Source of the DNA: Bog-473 sp963800725
GTDB lineage: Bacteria; Actinomycetota; Acidimicrobiia; Acidimicrobiales; RAAP-2
NCBI GenBank assembly: GCA_963800725.1
Contig: CAWDCE010000027.1
Location: 1-64,000, forward strand
Length of the DNA stretch: 64,000 nt
Reading direction: 5' to 3'
The notes under the pieces are model-generated. The model saw nothing but the letters and a program-made list of their open reading frames with translations, had not been told where the DNA came from and did no database searches. The translations under genes were made by a program, and so were the position numbers. Below, in pieces: positions 58,669 through 64,000 of this stretch (its first letter is position 1; every line of letters starts with the position of its first letter).

Positions 58669-59414
58669 TTAGCGCCGGCGCTCCAACCAACCGAGCAGGA
58701 TGGCAATCACCCGTGGATCGGCTCGCAGCCAGTGGCCAGCCCCGAAGATGAGCCGCAGGTCCGTCGGTCCCGTCGCTGCTTCGGCGAGCGCACGCGCATC
58801 GGCGATAGGGGTGTCGGGATCGTCGGCGCCGTTGACCACCAACAAGGGTCGCCCTTTCAACTGTTGGGCGTCACCGAGCGGATGGAAGATCGAGATTCCT
58901 TGGTCCAGGCATCGGGCGAGGACGGGTAGCCCGGGGTCGAGATGACCCCGGTGCGGATACAGCGTTCGATGACTGCGCCAGGTTCTGCGGTCATGGCCGA
59001 CAGGTCGGCGGGGGTCCCGAGGCAAGCCACACCGGCCACCCGCTCGTCGAGCGACGCCAGGTGCAGCGCGAGCACGCCGCCGAAACCGAATCCGACCAAC
59101 CACCGCGGTGCTTCTTCGGGAACCTCGGCGTCGACCAGTCGGCCCAGGTCGTCCAACCAGCCCTGCGGCGAGAAGTCACCTTTGGATTCCCCAACGCCGC
59201 GCAAGGTCCCGACCACGACGCGCCACGCCGTCTCGCGGGTGAGGCGGTCGGCGAGGGCGGGATAGGTCTGTGCGACGTCGGCCGCCGAACCCTTGGCGCG
59301 CGGCAGGTCGTGGCAGACAACGACATGGCCGTGGATGGGACCCGGTGGGGGGACGCTGGCGTAGGACCACAGGTCGCCGGTCTCGCCGGGAAGGAGCCGG
59401 AAGGGCCCCGGCAT
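58669..59414 (-). CDS. Alpha/beta hydrolase (one frameshift)
   Basis: Reconstructed length about 248 residues. GHVVVCHDLPRAKGSAADVA carries the oxyanion hole, WRVVVGTLRGVGESKGDFSP and WLVGFGFGGVLALHLASLDE the nucleophile elbow, in which the usual Ser is replaced (GFGFGG). Near 58895 one base is missing; then SIFHPLGDAQQLKGRPLLVV, NGADDPDTPIADARALAEAA and FGAGHWLRADPRVIAILLGW follow, with acid and His. The lack of the nucleophile Ser suggests a non-catalytic or atypical hydrolase. Starts right after the acyl-CoA dehydrogenase gene on the same strand. Confidence 0.75.
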
Positions 59415-59416
59415 CG

Positions 59417-60531
59417 TCAAATGCCGATGCGCTGGGCCAACAGCTCGCGGTGGTAGGCGGGATCACCGAACAACAACTCGGAGGACTTGGCCCGCTTGAA
59501 GTACAGGTGGGCCGGGTGCTCCCAGGTGAAGCCGATGCCGCCGTGGATCTGGATGTTCTCGGCCGCGGCGTGGAAGTAGGCCTCCGAGCAGTACGACTTA
59601 CAAAGGCTGGCGACGACCGGGAGCTCGTCGGAATCCTCGGCCGCGGCCCAGGCGGCGTAGTACGCCGCCGACTTGGCCGACTCCACCTCGAGCAGCATGT
59701 CGGCGCACTTGTGCTTGATGGCCTGGAAGCTCCCGATCGGGCGGCCGAACTGGATACGGGTCTTCGCGTACTCGACCGATGCGTCGAGGACGTGCTGGGC
59801 GCCGCCGACCTGTTCGGCGGCCAGCGCCACTGCGGCCAGGTCGAGGGTCTTGGACAATCCGGCTTCTGCGCCCCCGTCGGTGCCGATCAGCCAGGCCGGG
59901 GTGTCGCGCGAATTCGAGGCGCGCCTGCTTGCGGGTCTGGTCCATGGTGGGTAGCGCGGTGCGGGTGAGCCCGGCGGCGTCGCCCTTGACCCCGAACAGC
60001 GAGATGCCCGCCGCGGTGCGGGCCGCGACCACGATGAGGTCGGCGATGTGACCGTCGAGCACGAACATCTTGTGGCCGTTGAGCGCCCATCCGTCCTCGG
60101 CCGGCGTGGCCGCGCATTCAATGCCACCGAAGTCCCAGCGACCGTTGTCCTCGGTCAGCGCCAAGGTCGCAATCGTCTCCCCCGAGGCAATCCCGGGCAA
60201 GAGGTACTTCTTCGCTCTCGTCGCCCGACGTCAACACGGCGTTGGCCCCGAGCACGACCGTCGAGAAGAAGGGCGCGCACAACAAGGCGGCACCCATCTC
60301 TTCGAGCACGACGATCAACTCGACGTAGGTGAAGCCCGATCCCCCGAACTCCTCGGGGATGGTGAGCGACTGCAGGCCGAGCTGATCGGCCATCTGGGAC
60401 CACACGGCGGGGTCGTAGCCCTCGGTGGTCTCCATCAGCCGGCGGACCTCGGATTCGGGGGACTTCTCGCTCAAGAAGCGGCGGACCGCGCTGCGGAGTT
60501 CCTCCTGCTCGTCACTGAAGGCGAAATTCAT
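59417..60531 (-). CDS. Acyl-CoA dehydrogenase (two frameshifts)
   Basis: Reconstructed length about 371 residues. Readable parts: FAFSDEQEELRSAVRRFLSE, SLTIPEEFGGSGFTYVELIV, IASGETIATLALTEDNGRWD after a change near 60205, then IQFGRPIGSFQAIKHKCADM and GGIGFTWEHPAHLYFKRAKS after a change near 59915. FAD-binding and helical domains are complete. The catalytic Glu position is not clear in this subgroup; similar actinobacterial proteins pair with a second subunit in steroid or branched acyl-CoA oxidation. Only one such gene is present here. Confidence 0.83.
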
Positions 60532-60661
60532 GTGGTGACTCCTCTGGCCGGCCGGACCCCGGGGGCTGGGGCCGGGGAAAGGTACTGCTCCATCACGTCG
60601 CTGTCTACCAGAACCTAGGCCCTTGCGACCACATGCCAATCAGGTGTGCGACATTGGTGCC

Positions 60662-61279
60662 ATGGGAAATCTGGAGATGATTTGGGACGATGCCAACCTC
60701 GAGGTCCATCAAATCGTGGTGGGGCCAATGGACAACAACGTCTACGTGCTGCGCTGCCGCCGATCCGGCGAGGCGCTCTTGATCGATGCCGCCAACGAGC
60801 ACGAGGCCCTGCTCGAGATCTGCCAGCGGCTCAACGTCGGTCAGGTGGTCGAAACCCATGGGCACTGGGACCACATCCAGGCGGTGCCGGCGGTGCGCGA
60901 GGCCGGCATCTCGGTGGCGGTGACCCAGGCCGATGCCGCCATGCTCCCGAGCTATGACCTGATCTTGGAGGACGAGGAGCTGATTCGGGTTGGTGACCTG
61001 CGCATTCACACCCTGGCCACGCCCGGGCACACCCCGGGCTCGATCTGCTTTTCCGTCGAAGGCACCCCGCTCCTGTTCACCGGGGACACGTTCTTCCCGG
61101 GCGGGCCCGGGACCACCAAGCTCGAAGGGGGGAACTTCGACGATGTCATTGCGTCCATGGATCGGCGCATCTTCGCCAAATTCGACCCCGACACGGTGGT
61201 GTTGCCGGGCCACGGGGTCGCGACGACCGTCGGCACGGAAGCGCCCCACCTCCAAGAATGGGTGGATCGTGGCTGGTAG
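60662..61279 (+). CDS. Metallo-beta-lactamase-fold hydrolase (glyoxalase II-like)
   Basis: About 205 residues from ATG 60662, intact. Metal motif VVETHGHWDHIQAVPAVREA (HxHxDH), then LATPGHTPGSICFSVEGTPL, LLFTGDTFFPGGPGT and TVVLPGHGVATTVGTEAPHL. The order is that of glyoxalase II and persulfide dioxygenase-like enzymes. It precedes sufC by 48 bp on the same strand, so a role in sulfur or thiol chemistry is conceivable, but the substrate is unknown. Confidence 0.88.
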   Translation: MGNLEMIWDDANLEVHQIVVGPMDNNVYVLRCRRSGEALLIDAANEHEALLEICQRLNVGQVVETHGHWDHIQAVPAVREAGISVAVTQADAAMLPSYDLILEDEELIRVGDLRIHTLATPGHTPGSICFSVEGTPLLFTGDTFFPGGPGTTKLEGGNFDDVIASMDRRIFAKFDPDTVVLPGHGVATTVGTEAPHLQEWVDRGW

Positions 61280-61305
61280 CGAAAATCCCCTGTCGCAAAA
61301 CCTGA

Positions 61306-61325
61306 CTAAAACGGTAGACTTTTAG
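61306..61325. promoter_or_regulatory. Inverted repeat and possible promoter of sufC
   Basis: CTAAAA (61306-61311) and TTTTAG (61320-61325) form a symmetric element with an 8-bp spacer just before the ATG at 61328. TAGACT (61315-61320) could serve as -10 for a leaderless transcript. The symmetric element overlaps the promoter, as a repressor site would. Confidence 0.42.
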
Positions 61326-61327
61326 CA

Positions 61328-62063
<736 letters not shown>

Positions 62064-62067
<4 letters not shown>

Positions 62068-63303
62068 CCACGGTGCCGCTCAACGTCGAAGCGCTGCGCA
62101 AGGATTTCCCCCTCTTGACCCGCACGGTGCACGACCGCCCCATCGTCTACCTCGACTCGGCCTCCTCGGCGTTGCAGCCCCAGTCGGTGATCACCGCCAT
62201 GCGCGCTACTACGAGACGACGCACGCCAACGTGCACCGCGGCGTCTATGCCACCGCCGAAGAGGCGACCCGCCTCTACGAGCAGGCGCGGATCGCCCGGG
62301 CCGCTTCATTGGATCGAGTGACCCCGCCCACGAAGTGGTCTTCACCAAGAACACCACCGAGTCGCTCAACTTGGTTGCGCACTCGTGGGCTCGGAGGAAC
62401 CTCAAGTCAGGCGATGCCATCTTGTTGACCGAGATGGAGCACCACGCCAACATCGTGCCCTGGCTCATGTTGTCCGAGGAGATCGGCCTCGAGATCCGCT
62501 ACATCGGGGTCGACGAAAACGGCCGACTCGACCTCGAGAATCTCGCCACGTTGCTCGACGGCGCGAAGCTTGTCGGCCTCTCGGCCATGTCCAACGTGCT
62601 CGGCACCATCGACGCGGTGCGCGAGATCTCGGCCGCCGCCCACAGCGCGGGGGCGCTCGTGGTGGTCGACGGAGCTCAACTCGTCCCCCACGCCCCCATC
62701 AATGTCACCGAATCGGGCGCCGACTTTTTGGCCTTCTCGGCCCACAAGATGATGGGTCCGACCGGAATCGGGGTGCTGTGGGGCCGCGGCGAGCTGCTCG
62801 ACGCCATGCCGCCCTTCCTCGGCGGCGGCGGCATGATCCTCGACGTGAAGCTCGACTCGTTCCGCTCGGCCGCCGCCCCCACCCGCTTCGAGGCCGGCAC
62901 GCCGCCCATCGCCGAGGCCGTCGGCCTGGCCGCAGCCGTCTCGTATCTCAACGAGATCGGCATGGACCGCATCCGGGCCCATGAGCTCGCGCTGACCAAC
63001 TACGCCTTGGCGCGCCTCGAAGAGAAACTCGGAAGTGACTGCCACATCTATGGCCCACCGGCCGGCGAGGACCGCGGTGGGGTGATCTCGATTGGCTATC
63101 GCGACGTGCACGCCCACGACCTGGCCCAGGTGCTCGACCAGTTCGGCGTCTGTGTGCGACCCGGTCATCACTGTGCCAAGCCCCTGATGCGCAAGCTCGG
63201 GGTCCAAGCCACCGCCCGGGCCTCGTTGTCCCTGTTCAGCGACGAGCAGGACATCGAAGTGCTGATTGAGGGACTGCTGGAAGCCGGTAGATTGTTCGGG
63301 TGA
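62064..63303 (+). CDS. sufS: Cysteine desulfurase SufS (two frameshifts)
   Basis: Reconstructed length about 413 residues. The start reads LRKDFPLLTRTVHDRPIVYL; near 62207 a missing C precedes YYETTHANVHRGVYATAEEA; near 62300 another frame change precedes RFIGSSDPAHEVVFTKNTTE. Then LTEMEHHANIVPWLML, DGAQLVPHAPINVTESGADF, PLP Lys in FSAHKMMGPTGIGVLWGRG, and catalytic Cys in RPGHHCAKPLMRKLG. Releases sulfur from cysteine and passes it to SufU, which is encoded directly downstream. Confidence 0.92.
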
Positions 63304-63328
63304 TGTCACCCTTGAGCGAGGTTGCCCG

Positions 63329-63808
63329 ATGAACGACCTCGACGATCTCTACCGAGAAATCATCCTCGACCACTACCGCTCGCCGCGTAATCGGGGCGAG
63401 CTCGAAACACCACCCGCCCACCGCGTTGAAGGTTTCAACCCGTTGTGCGGTGACGAGGTCGTGGTCAGCCTCTTGGTCGAGGACGGCAAGCTGGCCGACC
63501 TCAAGATCGGGGGCTCGGGCTGCTCGATCAGCCAGTCGTCCGCCTCGCTCATGTCGGCTGCGGTCAAGGGCAAGTCCATCGACGAGGTCCTCGACCTCAT
63601 CCACACTTTCAAAGCAATGATGTCGATCCACGAGGCCCATCTCGGGGCCGAGGGCGAGGGCAGCGAACCCGAAGCCATCGACATCGACAGCCTGGGCGAG
63701 CTGGCGGCGCTTCAGGGCGTGGTCAAGTTCCCCGTTCGCATCAAATGCGCCACCTTGAGCTGGAACGCCTTGGCGCAAGGGCTCGACGAGGTGGCCGCCG
63801 CCTCTTAG
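63329..63808 (+). CDS. sufU: Zinc-dependent sulfurtransferase/scaffold SufU
   Basis: About 159 residues from ATG 63329. Metal-binding residues are seen in NPLCGDEVVVSLLVEDG (Cys and Asp), GGSGCSISQSSASLMS (Cys) and RIKCATLSWNALAQGL (Cys). The insertion between the second and third Cys is of the SufU type, not IscU. It accepts sulfur from SufS. The gene is intact and the last of the sufC-sufS-sufU set. Confidence 0.92.
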   Translation: MNDLDDLYREIILDHYRSPRNRGELETPPAHRVEGFNPLCGDEVVVSLLVEDGKLADLKIGGSGCSISQSSASLMSAAVKGKSIDEVLDLIHTFKAMMSIHEAHLGAEGEGSEPEAIDIDSLGELAALQGVVKFPVRIKCATLSWNALAQGLDEVAAAS

Positions 63809-63849
63809 CCCGAGAGGGCGAGCGCCGTGGTGGTGCCGGTGTGTGGGTT

Positions 63850-64000
63850 CAACAAGGGCGCGGATCGTAGGACGGGATCTTCGACGTCGCGGTCGACGGC
63901 TTGGTGGTCGTGGTGGCGGCGGGCTGCTTGGTCGACGTCGCTGTGGGCGCTGCGGTCGATGCCGGGGTCGTGGGCGCGGCGGCTGCCGTCGAGACCGGGT
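63850..64000 (-). CDS. C-terminal end of a Thr/Ala/Pro-rich protein (partial at window edge)
   Basis: Only the last 49 codons are in the window. On the minus strand the frame reads TAAAAPTTPASTAAPTATST, then KQPAATTTTKPSTATSKIPS, ending SYDPRPC with a TGA at 63850-63852. Such low-complexity Thr/Ala/Pro tails are common at the end of secreted or wall-spanning actinobacterial proteins. It is convergent with sufU. Nothing can be said about the function. Confidence 0.5.

Overview
The window looks like chromosomal DNA of a high-GC actinobacterium. Many GTG starts, an actinobacterial acyl-CoA carboxylase alpha subunit (biotin carboxylase plus BCCP), a homodimeric-type pyruvate dehydrogenase E1, a SufU scaffold, an F420-type LLM oxidoreductase, a VKOR with a DUF929 partner and an Rv3235-like small protein all fit. 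No mycolic-acid or sporulation genes are seen. The class Acidimicrobiia is my best guess, by inference only. No rRNA, tRNA, CRISPR array or intact transposase was found.

Layout. 0.2-6.0 kb: a PPOX-family flavoprotein, then a two-gene surface set (a secreted protein with about 13 IPT/TIG repeats, and a membrane-anchored DUF916/WxL-interacting-like protein). 6.2-13.9 kb: a tightly packed seven-gene minus-strand operon for nucleotide sugars and glycan assembly (rmlB, rmlD, ugd, UDP-xylose synthase, two glycosyltransferases, methyltransferase); one transferase is fused to a double retropepsin-like lipoprotein. 14-19 kb: VapBC, BirA, acyl-CoA carboxylase alpha, an M20 amidohydrolase and an ABM monooxygenase. 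19-29 kb: a lone AAA ATPase with an AT-rich repeat promoter, a GNAT enzyme, an acyl-CoA mutase large subunit, a VOC protein, a DUF929/VKOR disulfide pair, a CtaG-like protein, an aldo-keto reductase, a hydrolase and a rhodanese-MoeB fusion. 29-36 kb: nitroreductase, a large DUF2723 membrane protein, a 1.5 kb gene-poor stretch with an SGNH-hydrolase remnant, and a secreted Ig-like protein with a His-rich tail.

36-44 kb: a xylose-type sugar ABC importer preceded by a CRP-like site and palindromes, a small Rv3235-like protein, a cobalamin adenosyltransferase and, divergently, metH. 44-52 kb: the lipoate machinery (lpd-E2-lipB-lipA, minus strand) with rnhA and, divergently, aceE. 52-60 kb: Rrf2 regulator, HhH-GPD protein, thiE, GNAT, LLM oxidoreductase, AraC/GlxA-type regulator, an RHH/MazF toxin-antitoxin pair with a 12-bp iteron operator, a hydrolase and an acyl-CoA dehydrogenase. 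60-64 kb: an MBL-fold hydrolase, sufC-sufS-sufU, and the Thr/Ala/Pro-rich tail of a gene running off the right edge.

A dominant feature is the large number of single-base indels, usually in short homopolymers, that break about 27 otherwise intact genes, among them housekeeping ones (metH, aceE, lpd, E2, lipA, lipB, sufC, sufS, rmlB). Both insertions and deletions occur, and the reading frame is always recoverable, so this looks like sequencing or assembly error rather than gene decay. For these genes I give the full reconstructed span and say where the frame changes.
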